A stretch of 61,996 nt of DNA, taken from positions 1 through 61,996 of the forward strand of contig NZ_LMTZ01000152.1 of assembly GCF_001456025.1 (NCBI RefSeq), in the 5' to 3' direction. Below the pieces are notes generated by a model. It did not search any database, had not been told where the DNA came from, and was given only the letters and a program-made list of their open reading frames with translations. The position numbers were made by a program, and so were the translations under genes. Source of the stretch: Mastigocoleus testarum BC008. Its GTDB lineage: Bacteria; Cyanobacteriota; Cyanobacteriia; Cyanobacteriales; Nostocaceae. Shown piece by piece: positions 17,129 through 26,230 of the stretch. Within the stretch, counting starts at the first letter, position 1, and every line of letters begins with the position of its first letter.

Positions 17129-18643
17129 TTATGCTGCAAAGATATTAATACTGTTCGCTCTCACCGGTAAGATGCAAGAAGCATCCAAAGATTTATCCAA
17201 ACGAGGTTTGTGAGTAACAATGTCATATACGGCTTCAAGTGCAGACTCTAAAGAACCTTGAATCCATGCAGGAAAGCGAGAACAATGTTCCCCAGCAAAG
17301 AAGAGAGTGTTTTGAGGTCTTGCTGCTTCTAAATAATTGATTGTGTGCTTCGACTCATCACCATCCCAATGAATTGTACATCCACCAGCACTCCACTTAT
17401 AATTACCCCAAGCAATGGAAGCTTCATCTACAACCATTCCTTCTTCTTGAATTTCTGGGTGAATTTTTCCAACCACCTTTTTTACGTAATCATAACGTTC
17501 TTGCTCCACCATTGCGCCCATTTTGTCGGCATCCTCGCCAATGCTGTAACTTGCTAACATGGTGGTATTACCTTTTACTGAAGGATAGTAAGTTTGACGA
17601 ATACCTTCACCACTAAAGGATGCTCCACCTCGAATTCCATCTTTTTCCCAAAATCTTTGAGCGCAGTTAAATGCAACTTTTGTCGCTGGACAATAAACTG
17701 TGTTATGAATAGATTCCAATTTTTTGCGATCAAAGCCAACTAATTCTAATTTTCTCAATACTGAGAAAGGAATCGTACATAATACATAGTCACAATTACT
17801 GCTATAAAATTCTCCATTCTTTTGTAAGGAGACTCTCACACTATTTTTACAAACTTGTAAACCAGTAACTTCAGTATTGCAATTGATATTCCCTTTAATA
17901 GAAGCAACAAGGCGATCAATAATTTGTTCTGTTCCTCCTGCAATTTGCAATAGATCGTGACTGGTTTCAATTAAAATATCACTGAGAAACATATCCAGTG
18001 CTTGGGAACATTTTGCCCGAAAACTAGGATTTTCCTTAATGAAATTCTGTAAATCTATGGTCTCGCCATCTTCACTAAAGTAAGGTGTCAAATCTAACCG
18101 TTCTAATTCACCCATCAAGTGAGTTTGTAAATCCCGTTCCAGACTTTTTCTTAAGCTTTCAGGAGATATCGCATTAACAATCGTTTGTAACCAAGCAGCA
18201 AAGAATCTTGTTTGTTCGCTATAACGTTCATCCTTAAAAATTCCTTGATACTGTTCTTGCAAAACTCTAGGTGCATCCTTCATCCGGAAAACTTTTCCTT
18301 CCATATTCATCAAAGCGTTTTGTTCCTCAAAAACAGTTACAAACTTACAAAGTTTGTCACCCAATCCCATTTCCCGAACATAGTGGAGAGTATATTCGTG
18401 ATCTGAGGGGATACGCATTGCACCTAATTCCCCGTAAGCTGCATCTTCACCATCTCCAAAACGGTGAGTCCAAATTCGACCACCGATGCGATCGCTAGCT
18501 TCAATAATTTCGACTGTGTGACCTAAACGTTCTAATTCATATGCTGCAACTAAGCCTGCAATACCTGCGCCGAGAATGAGAATTTTCTTACCTGTTGTAT
18601 GATTCCTCAATCGGCACATATCTAGCATTGTTTGAATATCCAT
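17129..18643 (-). CDS. flavin amine oxidase, tryptophan-oxidase-like (RebO/VioA/StaO type)
   Basis: This is a 504-residue FAD amine oxidase. The dinucleotide motif GAGIAGLVAAYELERLGHTV ends in EIIEASDRIGGRI at about 24-60. The substrate-side GELGAMRIP follows, and the C-terminal FAGEHCSRFPAWIQGSLESA motif binds flavin. This pattern is that of L-amino-acid oxidases, including RebO, StaO and VioA, which oxidise L-tryptophan to the indole-3-pyruvate imine. The sequence alone cannot fix tryptophan as substrate; the VioB/RebD-like gene next to it does so by context. A GAGGAT ribosome-binding site precedes the ATG. It is divergent from cbiD across 263 bp. Confidence 0.85.
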   Translation of the reverse strand: MDIQTMLDMCRLRNHTTGKKILILGAGIAGLVAAYELERLGHTVEIIEASDRIGGRIWTHRFGDGEDAAYGELGAMRIPSDHEYTLHYVREMGLGDKLCKFVTVFEEQNALMNMEGKVFRMKDAPRVLQEQYQGIFKDERYSEQTRFFAAWLQTIVNAISPESLRKSLERDLQTHLMGELERLDLTPYFSEDGETIDLQNFIKENPSFRAKCSQALDMFLSDILIETSHDLLQIAGGTEQIIDRLVASIKGNINCNTEVTGLQVCKNSVRVSLQKNGEFYSSNCDYVLCTIPFSVLRKLELVGFDRKKLESIHNTVYCPATKVAFNCAQRFWEKDGIRGGASFSGEGIRQTYYPSVKGNTTMLASYSIGEDADKMGAMVEQERYDYVKKVVGKIHPEIQEEGMVVDEASIAWGNYKWSAGGCTIHWDGDESKHTINYLEAARPQNTLFFAGEHCSRFPAWIQGSLESALEAVYDIVTHKPRLDKSLDASCILPVRANSINIFAA

Positions 18644-18906
18644 AATTCTGATCCTCTACCTGAGTACAATCTGTATTTTTTAGTTTGCGGCTATCTGACC
18701 GCCTCTTTTTATTCGTTAGAGAAAGCGCAAATTTTTTATGCAGCGAAGAAGGAGTAAACAAGGAAATTTTGAGAACTTTTTTGCTTAAATGCTTAGCGTT
18801 ATTGAATAATTAGCAACTTTACAATTTTAGTAGAGTTCGTTTTTGAACTCACGACAATCTTATTTTTCCTGTATCCTATTTCCAATGCTCAATTCCTAAT
18901 TTCACC

Positions 18907-19968
18907 ATGCCCCGTCAAGGATATACCTTACCTGTTTTTGCTGTAGCGGCTGCTAAAGCAGCATTGTTACACCTTCAGAACAACATAATTACTCACAATA
19001 CAGTCAACCTCGATTTACTCCCTGAAGCTGCAGATATTCCTATTCAACAAGTTGCAAATTTAGCAAATGATACTGCTTTAGCTATTACCAATAGCGATCC
19101 AGGGGATAACTTAGATATAACCAAAAATACTCCTATCTGGGCTTGGGTAAAGTTATTACCGCGCGAAAATAGAGCAGAAGAATTCATTTTAGAAGCCGGT
19201 GAGGGTTTGGGAAAGACAGTAGATGGAGAAGCTGCAATTTATCATTTTGCTCGTCGTTTGTTTGAGGTTAACGTTTCACCTTTAATTTCTCCAGATCGAA
19301 CAGCTATTATCAGAATTATCCTACCCGAAGGTCGTCAATTAGCCCAACGTACCTCAAACGAAGCATTTGGGATTCTCGAAGGTTTAGCACTATTGGGAAC
19401 TAGTGGTATTTCCCAACCTTTGAGTGCTGCTGACCATTTGGAGGAATTTCGCGCCGTACTGCGTGAGAAAGTAAAAAATTGTTCCGACTTAGTATTTTGT
19501 ATTGGTAATAATGGTTTCTCAGTAGCCCAACGCTTACCAATTCCAGAATCAGCCATCATTCCTACGGGTAATTGGTTGGGTGCATTACTTGTGGAAGCAG
19601 GGTTGTACAAAGCAAAATCGGTAACTTTATTGGGATATCAAGGAAAGTTAATTAAACTTGCAGGTGGAATTTTTAATACATCTTCTCATATTGCAGATGC
19701 CAAGCTGGAAATCATTGCAGCAGCTGTAGTTGAAGCTGGAGGGGACATACAAATAGTTCAAACTGTGTTACAAGCCAAAACGGCTGATGCTGCATACAAA
19801 ACTTTGGTTGGAGTTCAATTAGCAGATCGGGTTTTTGCTCTTTTGGCTGCTAGAATTGGCGATCGCGCTAAGAAATATGTGCAAAAGTATGCCAGTGTAG
19901 AGTTAGATATAAAGGTTATTTTATTCGACCGTCAAGGAAATATTATTCATAATTTAAGTGAGTTCTGA
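18907..19968 (+). CDS. cbiD: cobalt-precorrin-5B C1-methyltransferase CbiD
   Basis: This 353-residue protein begins with the family start RxGYTLPVFAVAAAKAAL. It carries the CbiD blocks DPGDNLDITKNTPIWAWV, AIYHFARRLFEVNVSPLISPDRTAIIRIILPEGR and NEAFGILEGLALLGTSGISQPLS. CbiD methylates C1 of cobalt-precorrin-5B during anaerobic-type cobalamin synthesis, using SAM in the cytosol. The second cobalamin gene, cbiJ, lies 2 kb downstream on the same strand but is separated by two genes on the opposite strand. The start at MPRQGYTL fits homologues, although no strong ribosome-binding site is visible. Confidence 0.93.
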   Translation: MPRQGYTLPVFAVAAAKAALLHLQNNIITHNTVNLDLLPEAADIPIQQVANLANDTALAITNSDPGDNLDITKNTPIWAWVKLLPRENRAEEFILEAGEGLGKTVDGEAAIYHFARRLFEVNVSPLISPDRTAIIRIILPEGRQLAQRTSNEAFGILEGLALLGTSGISQPLSAADHLEEFRAVLREKVKNCSDLVFCIGNNGFSVAQRLPIPESAIIPTGNWLGALLVEAGLYKAKSVTLLGYQGKLIKLAGGIFNTSSHIADAKLEIIAAAVVEAGGDIQIVQTVLQAKTADAAYKTLVGVQLADRVFALLAARIGDRAKKYVQKYASVELDIKVILFDRQGNIIHNLSEF

Positions 19969-20445
19969 AATTTTGTAGCAACAGACACCTCGTTTGGGAC
20001 ATTATAGTTTTGCTTTCAAGGGAACGAAGAACAGAAAAAAGTCCTAAAAATTATGATGACTGCTATATATTTTGAAAAAATCTCATCATTGGTTTTGCAT
20101 TGTCCTAGATAAACTAAAACAAAAGAGCAAAGAAGACTATTACTACACCACATTAATTTTGATAGGTAAATTAAGGTTCGTAGTAGCGCTTTAGCGCTTT
20201 AATATCAAGACTTTACCGGGGCTATTAGCGTTAGCATGTCCATCAGGACATAGCCCAACTACAAAACCCTCAGAACTTATGTGGTGGAGTACTATTCTTC
20301 CTGCTCCACTGAGATTTTAAATTTTGATTTGTTGAAGATAGATAGAATTTAATCCAGTTCCATCCCCAAGATATATTTACTAAATTTTTTATTGTCTAAG
20401 GTAAATAAATTTAAATTTATTATCCTATATTTGATTGACTATCAA
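19969..20445. other. intergenic region with a REP-like hairpin
   Basis: No gene is seen between the convergent cbiD and coiled-coil genes. The hairpin at 20219-20256 is described separately. AGCGCTTTAGCGCT near 20183-20198 is a second short palindromic patch. The remainder is unremarkable AT-rich sequence. Confidence 0.55.
20219..20256. repeat. REP-like nested hairpin after cbiD
   Basis: GGGCTAT at 20219-20225 pairs with ATAGCCC at 20250-20256. Inside, TGTCC at 20237-20241 pairs with GGACA at 20246-20250, so the two stems compete at one base. GCGTTAGC-type repeats of this kind recur elsewhere in the window (34030, 35155, 52750, 57835). It could act as a bidirectional terminator here. Confidence 0.5.
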
Positions 20446-20778
20446 CTATATAAACATCAAAATTCGGGAAGCAACACGAGAAACATTACTGATGTTTCTT
20501 AAAATTCTGATTGTATTATTAATACTTTGCAATTCCTGTTCTAACTCAGAAATAGCATTTTCTAATTCTGGCTCCAAAGATTTCATTTTTTCAGCAATGT
20601 GTTCTAAATTTTGTTTTTCCAAATTTTGTAATATGCTTACATATTTTTGACGCTCTTTAACAAAATTTACCCTCTTTAATTCATCTGGGTCTTGTTCTAG
20701 AGCAAACTGTATCTCTGGCGAAAACAACATCCGCTGTTGTCTCCTCATAAGTTCGATTAGTTTATGAGTTTTTGACAT
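20446..20778 (-). CDS. small coiled-coil protein of unknown function
   Basis: This 110-residue, almost wholly helical protein has heptad-like hydrophobic spacing from about 40 to 95 (VSILQNLEKQNLEHIAEKM, then ELENAISELEQELQSINNTI) and a hydrophobic C-terminal tip (VASRILMFI). It has no signal peptide, no cysteine and no known domain that I recognise. Its start lies 4 nt after the stop of the lipoprotein gene, so the two are almost certainly cotranscribed and perhaps interact. Confidence 0.7.
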   Translation of the reverse strand: MSKTHKLIELMRRQQRMLFSPEIQFALEQDPDELKRVNFVKERQKYVSILQNLEKQNLEHIAEKMKSLEPELENAISELEQELQSINNTIRILRNISNVSRVASRILMFI

Positions 20779-20782
20779 GATT

Positions 20783-21664
20783 TTAACTTTCCTGAATAAT
20801 TATTGATTTTTTGCTATTTTCAAGTATTGATAAAAATGAGTCGATATCTTTTAATGAATTATTGAGACGCTGAGAATTGATTTTTCCCTCTACAGAAGCC
20901 TGGAAAATATCCTTAAATTCATCTAAAGCTTGGCTTGCATCTGTAAGCTCTTGAATCTGTTGATCCATAAAGAAAATTTTCCTGCGTTCATTAATCCATA
21001 TATCTGCACTTCTTATGGGATTGCTTGCAATCAAAGGACGAATAATTAGGCGGTTTTCCCTCACTTGCTTCATTTCTTGGGTTCTATGCTTCATGAAGCT
21101 ACCAATTTCCTTCAGCATTTCCCTTTGTAGGGTTAATTCCCGTAAAATTATTTGATTGCGTTTTTCAAGTTCTTTTCTAATGACACCTTTAATTCGAGAA
21201 TGTATTGCAAGATTTGTTATGTTACCCACAATACCTTGAATTGGAGGTGTAAAAAACTGACTTTTTTGGATTCTTAAACTAACAGAGTTGATATTATCAG
21301 CAATCGCTTCAATTTCTTCTTGAGCTTCTGATGGCGCATCAGATTTCGCAATTTGGTCAAGTTTATTAAAGTATCTTCTTAGTAATTGATTATGTAAACG
21401 AATATTATTAATAGTTCGGATCATTTCCCTATCTTGTTTGGAAATATTTTGATATTGCTCGACGGTTTGATTAGCAATTATGTCATCCTCTAATATTCTT
21501 TCAGAACTTGAATCCAAATGAAGCTCTCCTGCTGCAAGCAATAGTTTATCAACTGCAGTAGTATATTTATTTCCGGCTTCTGTAAGCTTTTGATATTCTT
21601 TACTATAACGACATCCACTTGTTAAAGCTGCAATAATTGCAACTAATAATAATGTTTTTCGCAT
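20783..21664 (-). CDS. helical lipoprotein of unknown function
   Basis: A 293-residue protein with a lipoprotein signal: MRKTLLLVAIIAALTSGC, with Cys 18 as the lipidated residue. The mature part is rich in charged helices and long coiled-coil stretches (KELEKRNQIILRELTLQREMLKEIG, split by short breaks), with no recognised domain. It should sit in the periplasm on a membrane. It is the first gene of a pair with the small coiled-coil gene 4 nt downstream. I do not know a function; the shared coiled-coil character suggests that the two products associate. Confidence 0.75.
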   Translation of the reverse strand: MRKTLLLVAIIAALTSGCRYSKEYQKLTEAGNKYTTAVDKLLLAAGELHLDSSSERILEDDIIANQTVEQYQNISKQDREMIRTINNIRLHNQLLRRYFNKLDQIAKSDAPSEAQEEIEAIADNINSVSLRIQKSQFFTPPIQGIVGNITNLAIHSRIKGVIRKELEKRNQIILRELTLQREMLKEIGSFMKHRTQEMKQVRENRLIIRPLIASNPIRSADIWINERRKIFFMDQQIQELTDASQALDEFKDIFQASVEGKINSQRLNNSLKDIDSFLSILENSKKSIIIQES

Positions 21665-22004
21665 AATTGTTTGACCTAGATATGACTAACTTCAAATTTG
21701 AATTAGTCTTGTTTTTTATAACTATCTATTCATAGTTACAGTGACAAAAACTTATGCAGTAAAAAATATATTTCTCAAATCAAATTTTATTTCAAGTTCA
21801 TTTTTTATAAATACTAAAACTATATTTATGCCGTTAGTAATTTCTCAAAAATCCTGAATTAAAGGGCTTTGACAGCTTTTTGTTCAATCTCAAAATAGAT
21901 CAAAAATATAATATAAAACTTAATAAAATATTTTAAGACCTCAACTTAAATCTAAACTTAAATCTAAATTAGTCAATTTAAAGCATATTATTCAAGCACA
22001 TTAA
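21665..22004. other. divergent intergenic region, no gene seen
   Basis: It lies between the lipoprotein gene and cbiJ. A 12-bp AACTTAAATCTA unit is repeated near 21943-21970. No riboswitch-like B12 box is visible ahead of cbiJ, and I see no other signal. Confidence 0.5.
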
Positions 22005-22799
22005 ATGAAGCGTTTATTAATTCTGGGTGGAACAAAGGAAGCATCTCAATTAGCGATTAAAGCCGCAACTATTTCTAATGTAGAAGTAAGGTTATCTGTT
22101 GCAGGTCGTACTACTCAAGCTAGGTACCAAGTAGGAGTGACACGAGTTGGTGGTTTTGGTGGTGTTCCAGGCTTAATAAAATATTTGCAGGATGATGCAA
22201 TTGATATCTTAATTGATGCGACTCATCCATTTGCAGCCAAAATATCTCTGCACGCAGCAGTAGCAGCAAAGGAACTAGATTTACCCAGACTGATGTTGAT
22301 TCGACCAGAATGGTTATTGCAAGCTGGAGATAACTGGCTTGAGGTTGATAGTATTATAAATGCTGCAAAGATCCTAGAAGAAAATGCAAAACGAGTATTC
22401 TTAGCTGTTGGTAGACAACAAATTATCCATTTTGCATATATAGACAATATTTGGTTTTTAATGCGATTAATCGAACCCCCCAAGCAAGATGATTTAATTC
22501 CCAAAGGATCGGTAATACTCGATCGCGGACCATTTAAATTAATTAAGGAAAAAGAGTTATTAATCGAACATCAAATTGATACAATTGTCAGTAAAAATAG
22601 TGGTGGAGATGCAACAATTGCTAAAATTACTGCTGCACGAGAATTAGGAATCAAAGTTGTTATGGTAAACCGTCCCCAACTTCCCTTAGGAGAACGGGTT
22701 AATAATGTTGAGGATGCTTTGAGGTGGTTGCTTTTATTAAAAAATGCATTATGGTGCAGTTCTTTGTTTTTCTTCTCTCAAATCTTACTAGCTAGATAA
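22005..22799 (+). CDS. cbiJ: precorrin-6A/cobalt-precorrin-6A reductase
   Basis: A 264-residue CbiJ/CobK protein. The N-terminal nucleotide-binding motif is LILGGTKEASQLA. The family motifs DILIDATHPFAAKIS, RVFLAVGRQQI, DRGPFKLIKEKELL and DTIVSKNSGGDATIAKITAARELGIKVVMVNRP are all present. It reduces the macrocycle of (cobalt-)precorrin-6A with NADPH in cobalamin synthesis. The last about 20 residues after ALRWLL form a hydrophobic tail (ALWCSSLFFFSQILLA) that is longer than usual and may not be functional. It converges on the Omp85 gene. Confidence 0.92.
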   Translation: MKRLLILGGTKEASQLAIKAATISNVEVRLSVAGRTTQARYQVGVTRVGGFGGVPGLIKYLQDDAIDILIDATHPFAAKISLHAAVAAKELDLPRLMLIRPEWLLQAGDNWLEVDSIINAAKILEENAKRVFLAVGRQQIIHFAYIDNIWFLMRLIEPPKQDDLIPKGSVILDRGPFKLIKEKELLIEHQIDTIVSKNSGGDATIAKITAARELGIKVVMVNRPQLPLGERVNNVEDALRWLLLLKNALWCSSLFFFSQILLAR

Positions 22800-22830
22800 A
22801 GAAAGTTAAAGACGATTTATTTCCACTTTT

Positions 22831-24789
22831 TTAAAATCTCTCTCCTAAACCAAATTGAATCCGACTTTCTCCATCATTATTAAAACCATAGTCAAGACGA
22901 ACAGGTCCTAGTGGAGATTGGATGCGAAGACCAGCACCATAACCAAAACCACTACCTGATTTATCTCTTGCACCTCCGGGGTTACCAACAACGCTACTAC
23001 TACTACCCAAATCTGTTGCAGCATCAAAAAATACAGTTCCACCCAAAAAAGATAATACTGGAAAACGATATTCAGCCGACGCTTGGACAAAACTACGAGC
23101 GCTACCCAAATCTCCTTCAGCAAAACCTCGAACAGAATTCAAACCACCAAGGGAAAATGCTTCATAGGGTGGTAAATCGCCAAGAACAGTTCCTGCTTGG
23201 AGATTAAAAGCAAAAGCTTGGGGACATTTATCTGTTTTAGAATTAGATTTGGAATTACGACAACCCTTTGTGAATTTGGTTAAATGTGTAGGAACATAAA
23301 AGCTATAATTTCCTCGCAGTTTGTTGGATAAAATATTTCCATCTCCAATGGGAATTGATTGTTCGCTACTCAGACTTAAAAAAGAACCTTTTGTGGGACG
23401 CAAAGGATTATTACGTTTATCTCTCACTAAAGCTAGGGGTATGCTGAATAAATCATCTTCACCATCACCACTAAAGCTAAGATCGTTTCCTAATTCATCC
23501 TTAGCGTTTAAATTCCCATCTGAATCACGAATCGCAATTTTTTGATACTTTAAACCCGCACTTGCGACCCAATCAGACTTTTCAAATACATTTTTACTCA
23601 ACGGACGACGAAAAATAATATTACCACCGGTACGAAATACTCTAGGGTTATCACCGTTGGGTAGTTCTACATCTGTTTCCCCACCATCAAATATTTGTGA
23701 AAAAGAACGTTTTCTAAAAGCACCAACTTTATAAGAAGTTCTGTAAGGATCTCCCGCAATCCAAGGGTCAGAAAAATTAACGTCAAAAGTTAAATCTCGT
23801 CGACTAACTTCAACATTTGTACCAAATTTCTGATTTCTACCACCAATATTCTGTGCTTGAAAATTCCCAGAAGCAAATAGTCCACTACGAGAACTGAACC
23901 CTCCTGTGGGTGTAAGACTAATATTTTTCCCTTCTCTAAGGTTTACGACTAAAACTACTTTTTGTGGGTCTTTCCCGGGATTAAATTTAAGATTGAGATC
24001 ATTAAAAATTCCCAAACTTGCAATTCGTTGCAGGTCTTTTTGAGCAACTTCACGCTTGAATACTTGTCCGGGTTTCAATTGCATTTCCCGAGTAATAACG
24101 TATTTTTGTGTCCGACCTTTAATTGGTTTACCTTCAGCGTCTTTTTCCTTTCCTTCCTCATTAATAAATTGAATTTTAATGTCTTCTATAATTCCTTCTG
24201 CAACTGCTAAAGTTACACTTCCATCAGAATTAAAACTAGGGGGAGCGATCGTCTGAGCTAATACATAACCATTATCCTGATACCACTGATTTAAATTTTT
24301 TACTCCTTTTTGAAATTCCCGAAAATTGATTATCTTACCGTACTGTTGGCTAAAACTTTTATCTATTACCTTTTGAGGTACAACATTACTACCCTTTACT
24401 GTTACCCTGCGCAGTGTTGGATTGGGTTCAACAACAAAAGTTATCTTTACTCCCAAAGGTGTATCTTTTGGTATTACTCGAACATTAGCAAAGTTACCTA
24501 TAGCAAATATTGCATTAATATCTTGTTCTAAGCGATCGCGAGTAATGGTTTGACCTGCTTGAACTTGGATTACTTTGGATATTTTCTGTTTTAATTCTTC
24601 TTCTACTCCCTCAATTACAACTTCTGAAACCATTACTTGGTCTTGTTCTGGCTTTTGTTTAGTTTCCGTAGAGCTTAAAGAATTATTATTTCTGGAAGTT
24701 GTTTGAGCTTTAGCAGCAGGAGTGAAAGAAAAATAATTTAAGGTTGCAGCTGAGAACAAGCTAATACTCAAAAGATACAAATTTTTCAT
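22831..24789 (-). CDS. Omp85/BamA-like outer-membrane protein with three POTRA domains
   Basis: The 652-residue protein has a signal peptide (cleavage near AKA-QT at 28). POTRA domains lie at about 52-122, 126-200 and 203-285, and a 16-strand-type barrel of the bacterial surface antigen family at about 293-652. The conserved end (GLRIQSPLGPVRLDYGFN ... RIQFGLGERF, terminal Phe) and the lid motif VRGFAEGDLG are present. Omp85 proteins insert beta-barrels or translocate proteins across the outer membrane. This is a short cyanobacterial form, and a second Omp85 may exist elsewhere. Its POTRA array is strikingly similar to that of the CHAT protein at 6311-10852. The gene is monocistronic. Confidence 0.92.
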   Translation of the reverse strand: MKNLYLLSISLFSAATLNYFSFTPAAKAQTTSRNNNSLSSTETKQKPEQDQVMVSEVVIEGVEEELKQKISKVIQVQAGQTITRDRLEQDINAIFAIGNFANVRVIPKDTPLGVKITFVVEPNPTLRRVTVKGSNVVPQKVIDKSFSQQYGKIINFREFQKGVKNLNQWYQDNGYVLAQTIAPPSFNSDGSVTLAVAEGIIEDIKIQFINEEGKEKDAEGKPIKGRTQKYVITREMQLKPGQVFKREVAQKDLQRIASLGIFNDLNLKFNPGKDPQKVVLVVNLREGKNISLTPTGGFSSRSGLFASGNFQAQNIGGRNQKFGTNVEVSRRDLTFDVNFSDPWIAGDPYRTSYKVGAFRKRSFSQIFDGGETDVELPNGDNPRVFRTGGNIIFRRPLSKNVFEKSDWVASAGLKYQKIAIRDSDGNLNAKDELGNDLSFSGDGEDDLFSIPLALVRDKRNNPLRPTKGSFLSLSSEQSIPIGDGNILSNKLRGNYSFYVPTHLTKFTKGCRNSKSNSKTDKCPQAFAFNLQAGTVLGDLPPYEAFSLGGLNSVRGFAEGDLGSARSFVQASAEYRFPVLSFLGGTVFFDAATDLGSSSSVVGNPGGARDKSGSGFGYGAGLRIQSPLGPVRLDYGFNNDGESRIQFGLGERF

Positions 24790-24870
24790 CTAAACTTTTC
24801 CTTTTGTAGAATACTTCTTCAAAACAGCCAAAGCTCTAGTTAATCATGGATTGAACAAATCATATATTTG

Positions 24871-24901
24871 CTTAAGTCATATATAATAGTGACTTAAGTC
24901 A
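24871..24901. promoter_or_regulatory. dyad repeat upstream of the Omp85 gene
   Basis: CTTAAGTCA (24871-24879) and TGACTTAAG (24890-24898) form a perfect 9-bp inverted repeat. The right part alone, TGACTTAAGTCA (24890-24901), is a perfect 12-bp palindrome. It lies about 80-110 bp before the Omp85 start codon, where an operator is expected. A similar palindrome precedes the histidine kinase gene. Confidence 0.5.
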
Positions 24902-25003
24902 TGTTATTTGCAGATTTATCTATAGTCGCAACGAAGCAAAATTATGAGTTATTCCAATTGATTTTGTTAATTTATTTCAATATTTGCAATATCTGTAAAA
25001 TTA

Positions 25004-26230
25004 TTAATTTGCATAATCTGGAAGCGTTCGGAAGTTGTCCCTTAAGATATTAATTCCTAAAGTTTCACCGGTTTGAGTTCCATAAAAAGTTTCCTTACCA
25101 AACCAACCTTCATCAATACGGTTAGAAAGTACGATTACCACGGTATTATTAGAATCGGCATACTTTATAAATATGGCATTTTGCGAATCAGTTGCACCAT
25201 CATGGGAAATAATTTTGCCATATCCTGGTATTTCTTCGGTCACCCATCCATAACCGTAGTAGCTTTTTCCATCTTTATTTTCTTTGATATGAGGTGCAAA
25301 CAACTTCTTAGTGGATGTTCGAGAAAGAATCAAATTCTTTTCTAGAGCAATATTCCAGAAATAAAGATCCTCTACCGTCGTTAATACACCACCGAAACCA
25401 ACCAATCCCCAATAAGGACCAGGTCGCTCTGCAGCAGAACCAAAATCTTTTCCGTTATTATAACCATGTGCTACTGTCACTTGGGACCATTGAGGATCGT
25501 TATAAAAACCCGTATTAAGCATATTAGCGGGCTTAAATAAGTTGTCTTTTAGATAATCTTGAAAAGACTTACCAGAAACAACTTCAACAATTATTGCAAG
25601 TAACCCATAACCAGTATCAGAATATAAATATTTTGTTCCTGGTGAAGTTTTTAATCTAGCTTTGAATACTAATTTTTGTGCTTGTTGACGGCTAAGTTTA
25701 GCAAAATCACTATCAAATGCGTATTCTGGAAGACCAGATGAATGGGTTAAGAGTTGGTGTAGAGTAATCTTGGCTTTATCTGACGGAACATCATGAAAAA
25801 ATTTAGCCAATGTATCTTCAACTTTTAATTTACCCTGTTCTTCTAGATGCAGAATAGCTGCTGCTGTAAATTGTTTGGAAAGAGAACCTGAATCGAAAAC
25901 TGTTTTAGGTGTAATCGGTATCCTGTTCTTCCGGTCAGCTAAACCATAACCATTTTCAAAAATGATTTTGTCATTTTGACTTACGAGTACTGCACCTGAA
26001 AATCCATTTTCCTCAAGTATTTCCAGATACAAACTAATTTTATTTATTCGTTCTGCAGTAGATATATTTCTTACATTGGTAAGTTGATTATCATTTGAAG
26101 TCGTTTGATTTTTTGAACTAGTTTGATTATTGAGAAGATTATTTTCTTTAAAAACACACCCATATAAAGAAATCAGTAAACTCGAACAAATCACGACAAC
26201 CAAACTGGAAGAATAGGATTTGAAAATCAT
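25004..26230 (-). CDS. serine hydrolase, class C beta-lactamase/penicillin-binding family lipoprotein
   Basis: A 408-residue lipoprotein. The signal segment ends in LISLYGC. The beta-lactamase-fold domain has the SxxK motif in FDSGSLSKQF, the second motif YSDTGYG (YxN-like, with Asp) and HDGAT as the KTG-like third motif. Such proteins are D-alanyl carboxypeptidase- or esterase-like enzymes in the periplasm; true beta-lactamase activity is less likely with this third motif. The ATG at 26230 is chosen because AGGGAA precedes it and it puts the lipobox at the usual distance. An upstream ATG at 26278 would add 16 residues. It stands alone between the Omp85 gene and the divergent histidine kinase gene. 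Confidence 0.85.
   Translation of the reverse strand: MIFKSYSSSLVVVICSSLLISLYGCVFKENNLLNNQTSSKNQTTSNDNQLTNVRNISTAERINKISLYLEILEENGFSGAVLVSQNDKIIFENGYGLADRKNRIPITPKTVFDSGSLSKQFTAAAILHLEEQGKLKVEDTLAKFFHDVPSDKAKITLHQLLTHSSGLPEYAFDSDFAKLSRQQAQKLVFKARLKTSPGTKYLYSDTGYGLLAIIVEVVSGKSFQDYLKDNLFKPANMLNTGFYNDPQWSQVTVAHGYNNGKDFGSAAERPGPYWGLVGFGGVLTTVEDLYFWNIALEKNLILSRTSTKKLFAPHIKENKDGKSYYGYGWVTEEIPGYGKIISHDGATDSQNAIFIKYADSNNTVVIVLSNRIDEGWFGKETFYGTQTGETLGINILRDNFRTLPDYAN

Noticed and set aside
11435..18643. Violacein cluster (vioABCDE)
   Set aside because: Only one FAD monooxygenase is present and no VioE-like gene is seen; the trio supports a bis-indole pathway in general, not violacein.
25004..26230. 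Antibiotic-resistance beta-lactamase
   Set aside because: It has the SxxK motif but a lipoprotein signal and HDG in place of KTG, which fits broad serine hydrolases or carboxypeptidases better.
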